A DNA stretch of 64,000 bases, taken from assembly GCA_028382965.1 (NCBI GenBank), contig JAOEUK010000009.1, positions 1 through 64,000 on the forward strand, read 5' to 3'. The DNA comes from Candidatus Puniceispirillum sp. GTDB lineage: Bacteria; Pseudomonadota; Alphaproteobacteria; Puniceispirillales; Puniceispirillaceae. Each line of letters starts with the position of its first letter. Position 1 is the first letter of the stretch. Of this stretch, positions 1 through 7,807 are shown in pieces. The notes beneath the pieces are model-generated. The model was not told the DNA's origin, did not search any database, and saw nothing but the letters and a program-made list of their open reading frames with translations. Made by a program: the position numbers and the translations under genes.

Positions 1-308
1 TCAACCTCTTTTTAGCGTTTTTATAAGTCACTTGGCTTGTCTTTGAGTTCTTCACGTAGTCCTAGCTGTTCTTGCCACTCAGCATCTATCTGTGCGTACT
101 CATCTTCGCTTAACCATGTTTGCAGCTAGCGGTTTTGCACGTTTTCTCCACGCTTCAACTTAGCAGCAATAGCTTCTAATTAAACTAGCTTAGCCTGTGC
201 TTCTCGCGTTAACTCTTTGCGACGTGGGTTGGCTTTTCAATGCGTTCTTGCAACAACTTACGGAGGTTTCTGTTTGATTTTTTTTAATTATCGCGCCACT
301 CGTTCGTT
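1..308 (-). pseudogene. Broken copy of the 134-aa island accessory gene
   Basis: The reverse strand aligns along its length with the gene at 2790-3194, including recognisable NVQNR, LQTWL and EDEYAQ segments. It is disrupted. A CAG codon has become TAG at 126-128, between NVQNR and LQTW. A TAA lies at 180-182. A one-base deletion near 235-240 shifts the frame. No start codon survives at the expected 5' end near 308. The 3' part runs off the left edge. The sequence is clearly a pseudogene paralogous to the copy in the adjacent island. Its original function is unknown. Confidence 0.85.
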
Positions 309-331
309 ACTTCTTTAAAAAGGCCAACCGA

Positions 332-1285
332 TCATACTTCTATAAGAACATCGCCAATCACAGCACTAAATACTCCCAAATCCCTACCCTTTTCTTGATC
401 AAAATTGGTTAATTTCGGGATACCTCTTTTTGATGGTAGGGCTAAGAAATTTCTGCAATCAAGAGAGCAACCAGGTAAAACTTCGTTTACCATAAAAACT
501 CTATAGTCCAACTCTTTCAGGTAGCTAGTAACGTTACTAACTTTTTCTTTAGAAATATGTTGCTCAAATGAAATAACAGGTAAATCTCGATTAATGAGAG
601 ACATGGCACCCTTTAGTACAGACAGCTCGAAACCTTCTACATCCACATGAAAAAGCCCAATAGACGAGCCATCTTTTTCTATAATCTCGTCAATTGTCGT
701 ACTTAATATGTGATTTTCTGAAGTTGCAATCTTAAAAGAGGCATGGTCTATTGTTCCATCATATTCTAAGCCGATACCACTTTTATCTGCGCATACTGCT
801 TGAACAAACTTTATATTTTTTGCTTTGTTTAATCGAGCTAGCTCTTGACCATAGGATATGTTAGCAGAAGAAGGATCAATCGCGATTACTTTTCCTGGTT
901 CTGACAAGTAATGTGACCAAATAATACTGTTATCTGAGATCCAACTTCCAATATCAATTATCGATAATGTTTTGTTAATGTAGCCACTTTTGTAAAGTTC
1001 GAAAATTGTTTTTCTTAACAAAACCTCAGCAAACGGTCGCGTCATGTAATCAATATTTCGTTTGACCAGAACTCCTTTACCTAACACCACCTCAAGCAAA
1101 GATACTTTTGGAAGCTTTACTGCAATTGATCCCTCATTGACGAAGTCAATAGTGTAATTTAAGCGCTCAATTTCTTTGTATTGCACCAGACGAGAGATGG
1201 GAGCCTTGATACTTAATTCTAACTTTCGAAAAATCGCCTTTAATATCCCAAAGAGACCTTTCCTCATCATTTTCTTAAATATCAT
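332..1285 (-). CDS. FkbM-family SAM-dependent methyltransferase
   Basis: The 317-aa protein has the FkbM methyltransferase fold in its C-terminal two thirds. A SAM-binding stretch (IIDIGSWISDNS, about residues 108-119) is followed by an acidic ribose-binding segment (VIAIDPSS), then the family signature DVEGFELSVLKGA near residue 213. FkbM proteins O-methylate sugars or polyketides, often in surface polysaccharide or glycolipid modification; the substrate here is unknown. The ATG overlaps the stop of the upstream 41-aa ORF as ATGA, so translation is probably coupled. The gene occupies the slot that the restriction operon holds in the neighbouring island, so it is best read as exchangeable cargo. 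The basic, slightly hydrophobic first 30 residues could contact membrane, but no clean membrane segment is present. Confidence 0.85.
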   Translation of the reverse strand: MIFKKMMRKGLFGILKAIFRKLELSIKAPISRLVQYKEIERLNYTIDFVNEGSIAVKLPKVSLLEVVLGKGVLVKRNIDYMTRPFAEVLLRKTIFELYKSGYINKTLSIIDIGSWISDNSIIWSHYLSEPGKVIAIDPSSANISYGQELARLNKAKNIKFVQAVCADKSGIGLEYDGTIDHASFKIATSENHILSTTIDEIIEKDGSSIGLFHVDVEGFELSVLKGAMSLINRDLPVISFEQHISKEKVSNVTSYLKELDYRVFMVNEVLPGCSLDCRNFLALPSKRGIPKLTNFDQEKGRDLGVFSAVIGDVLIEV

Positions 1286-1407
1286 TTCTTTTTCCGTCCT
1301 TCAGCCAATGCACCTTTCAGCATCCCAGCAGTAAAGCTAAACTCTTTGCAGACGCGCTTTACTTCTTTCAGTGCATTGGCACGTTCGTTCTTCTTTGTTT
1401 CAACCAT
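1282..1407 (-). CDS. 41-aa island leader protein (KEVKR-CKEF family)
   Basis: This complete small ORF has ATG at 1405-1407 and TGA at 1282-1284, giving 41 residues. Its core (NALKEVKRVCKEFSFTAGML) is nearly the same as the C-terminal half of the 103-aa protein at 7804-8115. The stop overlaps the FkbM start by four bases, exactly as the 103-aa gene overlaps its downstream methyltransferase. A basic tail (GRKKK) and a short helical body suggest nucleic-acid binding, but no function is known. Conservation of sequence, position and overlap between two cassettes with different cargo argues that it is a real gene. Confidence 0.65.
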   Translation of the reverse strand: MVETKKNERANALKEVKRVCKEFSFTAGMLKGALAEGRKKK

Positions 1408-1419
1408 CTTGTTGCTTAA

Positions 1420-1528
1420 TTGCTATTATTTTCAGTGGCCACACGTTTGTACAACATTCTGCATAACAGAACGAGAAAACTTCAATAAAATCAATGATTG
1501 ATTTTTTATGCGAAATAAATACGCAAGT
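1420..1528 (-). promoter_or_regulatory. Conserved upstream block of island 1 (copy of 8130-8238)
   Basis: About 109 bases upstream of the 41-aa ORF align without large gaps to the block at 8130-8238 upstream of the 103-aa gene. Shared landmarks include CACACGTTTGT, GATTGATTTTTTATG and a TTGAA element on the minus strand. The block sits immediately 5' of the first gene in both islands, so it probably carries the operon promoter. A recombinase or regulator binding site is also possible. Its role is inferred from position and conservation only. Confidence 0.6.
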
Positions 1529-1831
1529 AATTGTTTTAGAATGTTTTATTTTCACTTTGTGAGTGCTTTGTAAGTCATTATAGTAAAGCTGAGTAAATTT
1601 CGTCTGAAAAAACTTTAATGTAATTTTGTATTAACTTTGAAAGTGATTACATAACCTTTTCATGCAAACACTAGCAAAAAATACAAATACGCTTAGGCTA
1701 AATAAATGTTTGATTGCGCTAATTCTCTCCATTTTTTCACTCCATACATAGCGTTTAATTTTAAAGTTTTTGTCGCTCCTCACTTAGCCGTCAATATTTT
1801 TTAACCAATTGACTTTATAAAATTTTTATTC
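1529..1831. other. AT-rich non-coding stretch inside island 1
   Basis: No convincing coding frame was found on either strand. The stretch separates the conserved upstream block from the 16-bp attachment repeat. In the neighbouring island the equivalent spacing is only about 40 bases, so this is extra or foreign material, perhaps the remnant of a lost gene. Confidence 0.5.
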
Positions 1832-1847
1832 ACTCCCACTCAATAGT
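1832..1847. repeat. Attachment-site direct repeat, distal copy (att-like)
   Basis: ACTCCCACTCAATAGT is identical, and in the same orientation, to 8279-8294 at the end of guaA. Read on the minus strand it gives the guaA codons for Thr-Ile-Glu-Trp-Glu followed by TGA. This copy therefore still provides a functional guaA terminus and marks the junction between the two stacked islands. Confidence 0.75.
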
Positions 1848-1992
1848 TCAAATGTTATAAAACATTGTTTTTGTTTAGTCTTTTAAATACTTTCTAACAA
1901 CTTTCTAACATTTGAGTAGAAACAGCGTGCTCAAATGCGTGTTTGATACTATTGAAATACAATGGAAAGACTAAAATAAGGTTCGAAAGTTT

Positions 1993-2496
1993 CTAACCTT
2001 TTAGTACAAGCCCATAGTCGATTTGATCAAAGCAATCTCCACCATAAAATAAATGTTGTTTTCGAGTGCCTTCTATAACAAAGCCATTTTTTTCTAACAC
2101 TTTGCCGCTTCCAATATTACCACTCGCAATGCCAGCGTATAACTTATTTAAATCAAATTCCGCTTTAGCAATCTGAATCATATTGGCAATCGCAAAGGAA
2201 GCCACTCCCTTTCCCCAAAAATTGGTTTCGCCTATAACATAAGTTAACTCTGCTTTTCGATGATAAGAACTTAAACCGCTAATAACTATATTACCTAAAT
2301 GAGTAGTATCGTCAAAAATACCGTACAAGTTAACGTCATCATTTTGGAGGCAATTTTCAACATATGAACATTGCCCATCAAAACTAAATTTTCGGTATTG
2401 ATTGTCTGAATAACGAACAACTTCTTCATTAGAATACCAATCAACGTAAGACTGAGTGACTTGCTCAACTTGAAGAATACTAATGCTTAATTTCAT
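1993..2496 (-). CDS. GNAT family N-acetyltransferase (RimJ/RimL-like)
   Basis: The 167-aa protein has the length and pattern of RimJ/RimL-type acetyltransferases. A TYVIGE-FWGKGVAS segment forms the acetyl-CoA pyrophosphate-binding loop (about residues 86-100). It is followed by the motif-B-like region with VLEKNGFVIEG near residue 134. Such enzymes transfer acetyl from acetyl-CoA to amines on proteins, antibiotics or metabolites; the substrate here cannot be told. A good Shine-Dalgarno (AGAGGA, four bases before ATG) supports the start. It lies inside island 2 between the attachment repeat and the restriction operon, on the same strand but 294 bases downstream. It is probably an independent cargo gene. 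Confidence 0.8.
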   Translation of the reverse strand: MKLSISILQVEQVTQSYVDWYSNEEVVRYSDNQYRKFSFDGQCSYVENCLQNDDVNLYGIFDDTTHLGNIVISGLSSYHRKAELTYVIGETNFWGKGVASFAIANMIQIAKAEFDLNKLYAGIASGNIGSGKVLEKNGFVIEGTRKQHLFYGGDCFDQIDYGLVLKG

Positions 2497-2789
2497 ATTA
2501 TCCTCTTTTAGCGCATCATTTCTATTTACTCACCCACTAACTGCTTTATTATTTTGCCTCTAATATCACCTTTTGTAAGGTTGTATTGCAGAATAAGTTA
2601 TTTTGCTCTCTCTCTAAATAAGTATACAAGCGTATTAATACCTAAATCACTTAACTTAGAATCCTTATTCACATACTCTTAATAGTGATTTAAGTGTGTG
2701 ACTATTGTTCTGTATCTTCCTTCAACAATGCCAACATCTGCTACTCCAACATCTTGTTTGCGGTATTCCAAATACGTTTAGACACCTTC

Positions 2790-3194
2790 TTAAATGCTGC
2801 TAGCAAAGAAACTCTTTCCGTTTTTTATGTCGTTTCTTATTTCAATGTACAAGTCTTCAGCACGATTATAGAAGAAAGTGGCTTTTTTTAACTTTTCTTC
2901 GTAACGCTTCAAGTCGTCTGGTTTGTCTTTTAGTTCTTCCCGTATTTCGAGCTTTTCTTGCCATTCTATGTCAACTTGTGCGTACTCATCTTCACTTAGC
3001 CAAGTCTGAAGCTGACGATTTTGCACGTTATCTCCACGTTTCAACTTCTCCGCAATACCTTCTAGTTTTGATAGTTTTGTTGTTTCGTCTATTGCCAGTT
3101 TGCGACGTGGATTAGTTTTTTCTAAACGCTCTTGCAGTAACTTCCGAAAGTCAACAATGGGCTTCTTCTGACTGGTGTACCACTCACTTATCAT
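2790..3194 (-). CDS. 134-aa island accessory protein of unknown function (C-terminus probably frameshifted)
   Basis: This highly charged, probably helical and coiled-coil protein has 134 residues. A broken paralogue lies at 1-308. Its ATG overlaps the helicase stop (ATGA), so it is the last gene of the restriction operon. The middle segment (NVQNRQLQTWLSEDEYAQ) is the part best kept between copies. The end looks damaged. At the A6 run in codons for DIKN, the next frame continues as IKTERVSLLAAFKKVSKR and on to a TAG at 2741-2743, then, in the same frame, to another TAG at 2702-2704. The longer reading resembles helical protein sequence better than the terminus used here. I do not recognise a function. 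A role with the adjacent nuclease or in island maintenance is only a guess. Confidence 0.65.
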   Translation of the reverse strand: MISEWYTSQKKPIVDFRKLLQERLEKTNPRRKLAIDETTKLSKLEGIAEKLKRGDNVQNRQLQTWLSEDEYAQVDIEWQEKLEIREELKDKPDDLKRYEEKLKKATFFYNRAEDLYIEIRNDIKNGKSFFASSI

Positions 3195-5677
3195 AATTGC
3201 TCTACAAACTCTGCTGACGAGATTGTAGTATCAAATAATCCTACATCTTCATCTGTATGCTTATTGATGCCAGTGTAGCTAAGACTTGCGTCTTCATATC
3301 TCTTAAACTTGTAGACAGCATCGTTCATAAGCGAACTGTTAAATACATTTAAGCTGACAAGCAAATCAAAATCCTCAACGGACAAACCGGTAACTTTTTT
3401 GAATAGTCCAGGTTCTAGTTGCGTTATAACATCTTTAAGACTTCGTTCACGATAATCAGTTAGATACATAAACACGGGGATGCGAGTGGCGAACTTGATT
3501 AGCTTTTCTTGTATCTGCTTGCGCAAGCTTTTGTATTCTTTTTCTTCCTCTGTTATCTTCTTTTTTTCTTTCCACGTTAATTCATCTTCATTCGCTTTTT
3601 CTTTAGCTTTCTTAACGGAATCAGACTTATTAATTATAGTTTCAATGTCATTGTTTAGACTTCTGAAGCCTTCGATATTCATTAGTGCTAGCATAGCTTT
3701 TTCGTTTTTCATCAGACGTGCTAGCGTCATGTTGTCGACGTTTACAAGGAGTGCACTTTCCCATCTACGTGCAAGTAATGTAGCTGATGTACCGCTCATT
3801 GCCATATCGAGTATGCCAGCAGCGTCAATCTCTTTCATAGAACTACCATCGTAAGCAAGCACTGGAAGGAACTTAATAAACTCTTCTACTTTTTTTTCTG
3901 GATTGTTTCCATCTATATTCAAACGACAGCTATAGTCGGCAATCTGCCGCAAGGCACGATTAGGAGCAAAGTCAAATACATAGCACTCATGCTTGAGAAT
4001 TTCTTTTTTGTTGGGCGACAATCCGTCTGGATTCTGGATTTCCCAGGGGGTTTGCACACGGAACGCTGCTTGAAAGTATGTCTCTGGACTTGATGAGTTG
4101 CGTAACATTAGGATCCCAGTCCAGGGCTTTACTGAGACACCAGTAGCCAGCTTTCCGCACGATAACGTAATCGTTTTAGTTTCTAGCGGATTATCCATCG
4201 CCAATTTAACTGGCTCTAATGCCTTAACGCCAAGTCCTGCCTTATTGCCCGCTGCAACAACGATGTTGTAATCATGAAAAAATAAATTTTGATTCTGTAA
4301 ATTCTTCATAGCATGACATGAAGCCACTGTTGGAAGAAACCAGAACGTATGGTTAAGCAGCCTCAATAGTCTACTATCTGAAAAGGGAAGCGGTGGTTTT
4401 TTTGCACCTAGTTTTAGGTTATTTTTTGTCGTTGGTAAGTACTGCCCGCGTATTAAGTCTAACCACTTTTGTACTTCACTTTCGTAAACAAATTTTGCAT
4501 CTTTGCCTTCGCCTTTTGCAGAGAAGAATAAGTTCAAATCGAACTCATCAAATTCGCCATCGAGTGCAACTTCACGGATAGAGTCTGGTAGTTGATATGT
4601 CATAAGCACCATACGCGGTAGTGATGCGTATGGATTGTCGCCGCCCAGCCATTCTTGTTTTGCCTTTTGTTCGTCAGAGTAAGTCCAATTGAAAATTTGC
4701 TCCTCAATGAACTCGCCAGACTCTATAGCCCGAAAAGGAGTGCCCGACAGATACAAGTAATGATTCGTAGTGATGGGTAGAATATCCTCTTCAAAGAAGT
4801 CTATACCTTCTCCTTCTTGAGCTGTTACCTCTTTCTTATCTTCTGCTTCAAATAACTCTTTGGCACTTTCACGCCATGCACCATAATGATATTCATCAAA
4901 GATTACACAGTCCCAGTGTGTCGTATGAGCCCACTCATTCTTTTGTTTGATACCACCAACATTGTTCTTGCCGAGAAAATCTTGAAAAGATCCAAAGCAA
5001 ACGAAGGGTTTTGATTTGTCTACATCTTTGAAGCTCAATCCGTCTCTGCTAATAAACTGCCAGCCAGAAAAGTCTGTGTGGGTAAGTAAGTCTTCCTCCC
5101 ATGCACTTTGAACAGCTGGTTTAAAAGTTAGCACCAAAACTTTTTTCCATCCCATTTTTACCGCAAGTTGATAGGATGCAAAGGTTTTCCCAAAGCGCAT
5201 CTTCGCATTCCAAAGAAAGTGTGGAATAGCGTCACCTTCATCTTCATTATAGCTATTAAAGAATACAGCTGTTTTTTCTACTGCAGCTTCTTGTTCTGGC
5301 CGCATCTCAAAACTATTGGAGCGCTTCTCACTGCTTAATTTGCCTGTCTTTATTGATATTAATGCAGAACGTACATCATCAATATTACACTTAAACCATT
5401 CCCCACTTGGGTTAAGAAAACCTTTATTCAGAAGGTAGCGATGCACATCTTTATCAGTAAACGATGAGCCATCATTGCAAACCGCAGATTCATCAAGGTG
5501 GATAGTGTAAGTTGGCTTACCTGGAGTAATAATTGGATATTGTTGATTAACCCGATCTTTTACCGTTCTTGTTGTGTATCCAATTTTATACAATCCAGCG
5601 TACTGTTGATGAGAGTCGGAGTATGCATAAATACGAGGATTGAAGTATGGCTCCGGTTGAAAAAATTCTTTACTCAT
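3191..5677 (-). CDS. Restriction enzyme: GIY-YIG (T5orf172-like) nuclease fused to SF2 helicase
   Basis: The product is about 828 residues. The N-terminal 115 residues form a GIY-YIG-type nuclease domain: GLYKIGYT near residues 29-36, Arg in VKDRV, and a GEWFKC segment near 93-98. A superfamily 2 helicase or translocase follows. Its Walker A variant is NAKMRFGKT (about 158-166), motif II is DEYH (about 262), SGTPF acts as motif III, and a QAAFRVQTPW segment stands in for motif VI. The C-terminal 200 residues are charged and helical. It probably cleaves unmodified DNA after ATP-driven translocation, partnered by the methyltransferases upstream. The ATG at 5677 overlaps the previous gene's TGA by one base, and a GTG one codon earlier is possible. 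The exact restriction type (III-like or a novel hybrid) is not settled by sequence alone. Confidence 0.8.
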   Translation of the reverse strand: MSKEFFQPEPYFNPRIYAYSDSHQQYAGLYKIGYTTRTVKDRVNQQYPIITPGKPTYTIHLDESAVCNDGSSFTDKDVHRYLLNKGFLNPSGEWFKCNIDDVRSALISIKTGKLSSEKRSNSFEMRPEQEAAVEKTAVFFNSYNEDEGDAIPHFLWNAKMRFGKTFASYQLAVKMGWKKVLVLTFKPAVQSAWEEDLLTHTDFSGWQFISRDGLSFKDVDKSKPFVCFGSFQDFLGKNNVGGIKQKNEWAHTTHWDCVIFDEYHYGAWRESAKELFEAEDKKEVTAQEGEGIDFFEEDILPITTNHYLYLSGTPFRAIESGEFIEEQIFNWTYSDEQKAKQEWLGGDNPYASLPRMVLMTYQLPDSIREVALDGEFDEFDLNLFFSAKGEGKDAKFVYESEVQKWLDLIRGQYLPTTKNNLKLGAKKPPLPFSDSRLLRLLNHTFWFLPTVASCHAMKNLQNQNLFFHDYNIVVAAGNKAGLGVKALEPVKLAMDNPLETKTITLSCGKLATGVSVKPWTGILMLRNSSSPETYFQAAFRVQTPWEIQNPDGLSPNKKEILKHECYVFDFAPNRALRQIADYSCRLNIDGNNPEKKVEEFIKFLPVLAYDGSSMKEIDAAGILDMAMSGTSATLLARRWESALLVNVDNMTLARLMKNEKAMLALMNIEGFRSLNNDIETIINKSDSVKKAKEKANEDELTWKEKKKITEEEKEYKSLRKQIQEKLIKFATRIPVFMYLTDYRERSLKDVITQLEPGLFKKVTGLSVEDFDLLVSLNVFNSSLMNDAVYKFKRYEDASLSYTGINKHTDEDVGLFDTTISSAEFVEQL

Positions 5678-7179
5678 CACTCAGTATCCAGAATTGCTTC
5701 ATCAATCACTCGCCACTCACTATTAGTAATCCCCCATTTTTCACACAACTCTTCATCACTAATATATGATATATAATCATCTAGCTTTGGAACAAAACGA
5801 AAGTTTTTTCTATTAACGTCTTGCGACACAGTAGCCTGAATAATGAGAAATCTAACCACTTTACTGAATAGATAAGCCCGATAGTTTTTGGCTTCAACTT
5901 CGGAATTAAAATAACCAGCCACTATGTATGATTCTACACATATTTCGCCTGGCTTTACTACAAAACAGTTTCGAGAATGATATAACCGGATAGCTTTACC
6001 AAAATCAGTTTGTCCAGCTATTGGTGCTTTTGGAACAAGAACTTTCCAGTAGTCTTTTATCTTATAATTATCTGTAAAGTCACTGACCCCAGCATACTTA
6101 AGCCCTATACTTTGTTTGAACCAACATGGAGTGCCACTTTGTTTTGGAGAGTAATTAGTTGGTAATCCAAAAGGTTTAATAGGGCTCACAAATGAATCAA
6201 GGAATTTTCCTCCATTTCTGACAACTTTCCGTACTATATCTTCAGCCTTAGGATTCCTAATAAATATATTAAATTCGTTTAAATTACGATGAGATGTCTG
6301 TCTTTCGGATTTTCGAACAGTGGTAACTTCGGATTTACCCGAAAACTGATTATCAAGAAGAAAATAGCACACACCACCCGCGATATCGACGCCAGGAAAA
6401 ACATCGGAAGAATTCTCAAAGTCAACTAGCTTAGATATTTTATTAGAGTTCAACATCTCACTTCTGAATTCATCTAGGCCAAATCCACCAGCGTACCATC
6501 TAGCAGGAATGATCATGGACAAGTAACGAGGCTTCATTTTAATAGCTTGCTGTACAAACTTTTGGTAAATCGGTTTAGCCTGTTTGCCTGAGCCGCCAGT
6601 CTCGAGTTGATATGGGGGGTTTCCAATAATTACATCAAACTTCATATTAAAATCCTTAGATGGGTTTTTTGAGTGTATAAAGTCATAGGCATAACTTTCG
6701 TAATCCCCGCCGCGTTCATAAACATCCTTGTTTGCGCCACAATCCTCACAAGTAGCACCCTTCCAATTGTGTTTATGATTAAACTGCCTAATATTACCTT
6801 CATCCGTCTCACAATCGTCAAATACTGAATACTTACTATTAGCATATTTGGAGCAATACAGCGTTCTTCGTGATATCAACGCTGTTAAATCTGTAATTGG
6901 AATTCCAAAGACTTGATTGTTAAAAATATGTCGAAGGCGGATATTTTCGTCTGCAAATTCTTTAACAAGTCCAACATTTAGCCTCTTTACTATTTCGCGT
7001 AAGAAAACCCCTGATTTGGTCGCTGGATCCAGGAATTTCAAGTCAGGGTTGCTCCAAATTTCTTTCGGCAACTCGTCTAAAATTTGGTGAACAAGTGAAG
7101 GGGGGGTAAAAACCTCATCGTTGCTTAAATTAGCTAAACATGAAAGAACATCAGGGTTGTATTGTAAGTAGCTATTCAT
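5677..7179 (-). CDS. Eco57I-type DNA adenine N6-methyltransferase
   Basis: The 500-aa protein shows N6-adenine methyltransferase motifs in the usual order. An EVFTP motif X lies near residue 22, motif I (FLDPATKSGVFL) near 49-60, and the catalytic NPPY at 187-190. Between motifs I and IV is an inserted segment with HKH and CEDCG (about 135-148) that looks like a small metal-binding knuckle. The second half is probably target recognition. It methylates the site recognised by the neighbouring nuclease-helicase, protecting the host. GAAGG six bases before the ATG supports the start. It overlaps the 211-aa gene by eight bases and meets the helicase at a TGATG junction, indicating coupled expression. 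The insertion is the main unusual feature. Confidence 0.8.
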   Translation of the reverse strand: MNSYLQYNPDVLSCLANLSNDEVFTPPSLVHQILDELPKEIWSNPDLKFLDPATKSGVFLREIVKRLNVGLVKEFADENIRLRHIFNNQVFGIPITDLTALISRRTLYCSKYANSKYSVFDDCETDEGNIRQFNHKHNWKGATCEDCGANKDVYERGGDYESYAYDFIHSKNPSKDFNMKFDVIIGNPPYQLETGGSGKQAKPIYQKFVQQAIKMKPRYLSMIIPARWYAGGFGLDEFRSEMLNSNKISKLVDFENSSDVFPGVDIAGGVCYFLLDNQFSGKSEVTTVRKSERQTSHRNLNEFNIFIRNPKAEDIVRKVVRNGGKFLDSFVSPIKPFGLPTNYSPKQSGTPCWFKQSIGLKYAGVSDFTDNYKIKDYWKVLVPKAPIAGQTDFGKAIRLYHSRNCFVVKPGEICVESYIVAGYFNSEVEAKNYRAYLFSKVVRFLIIQATVSQDVNRKNFRFVPKLDDYISYISDEELCEKWGITNSEWRVIDEAILDTE

Positions 7180-7807
7180 CCGAAACCTTCAAAAAATTAA
7201 CCAAGCCAAAAGTCTTTATTGGTGGTGGTAAGAACGCTTCAGTTCCTAAATCTGAAAACAGAGATTGCTCATCAAATGGTTGGTATGCAATGAGGTTTTC
7301 AAAGGTATAGTCGACGCGTTTAACTTTTGTCCCACTTACAAAACTCCATTCGCAAAATACTATTGGCTGTGTACCATCGCTAGTTCTTAGGCTTATTGCA
7401 TCACCTTGAATGATGTTTTTACCTAAAACATACGCTAAAGAAATCTTTAGTTTTTCGCATATAGGCTGCTTTAATGTTGATTCGTAGAAATTTTCATAAA
7501 AGTTTAAAAGGCGCTCTCGACAGGTTTCGACATTGTCCAATAGGATATCTACACCATAGAGACTGGCTATGACTTGAAAAGAAGCAACCTGAAATTCTAA
7601 ATTACTGTCGCAGTATCTTTTCTTAACGACTTCTAATTTACGCCTTAATACTTCGATTAGGAAGTTTCCATCGCCACACGCAGGCTCTAGAAATCTAGAC
7701 TCAATTCTGCATGTCTCGCCTTCAACCAAGTCTAGCATTGCCTTCACTTCACGCTCCGAAGTGAAAACTTCTCCAAAATCTGCTTTACGCTCTTTTGATT
7801 TAATCAT
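7172..7807 (-). CDS. Short DNA methyltransferase-like protein lacking NPPY
   Basis: The 211-aa protein begins like an adenine methyltransferase: GEVFTSE as motif X (about residues 12-18) and EPACGDGNFL as SAM-binding motif I (41-50). At the position where NPPY would be expected there is instead PIVFCEWSFV (about 149-158), and no other catalytic motif IV is seen. It could be a partner subunit of the 500-aa methyltransferase, a regulator, or a degenerate paralogue. I recall similar short proteins with an FxEWSF motif next to other restriction systems, so this form may be typical of its family. The gene overlaps the genes on both sides (four and eight bases), so it belongs to the operon. Confidence 0.7.
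   Translation of the reverse strand: MIKSKERKADFGEVFTSEREVKAMLDLVEGETCRIESRFLEPACGDGNFLIEVLRRKLEVVKKRYCDSNLEFQVASFQVIASLYGVDILLDNVETCRERLLNFYENFYESTLKQPICEKLKISLAYVLGKNIIQGDAISLRTSDGTQPIVFCEWSFVSGTKVKRVDYTFENLIAYQPFDEQSLFSDLGTEAFLPPPIKTFGLVNFLKVSDE

Larger units (their letters stand above)
1..1847. mobile_element. Decayed guaA-side island 1 (partial, left end outside window)
   Basis: This block has the same backbone as the intact island to its right: a conserved upstream block (1420-1528), a small leader ORF (1282-1407), a cargo gene (FkbM methyltransferase, 332-1285) and a broken copy of the 134-aa accessory gene (1-308). It ends on the right at the 16-bp repeat at 1832-1847, which copies the last codons of guaA. 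No integrase gene is visible. Tandem stacking of two related islands at one attachment site is inferred from these shared parts. The left boundary lies outside the window. Confidence 0.6.

Noticed and set aside
2694-2891. 65-codon plus-strand frame near the end of the restriction operon
   Set aside because: It is antisense to the coding sequence and frameshifted tail of the accessory gene, with no independent support.
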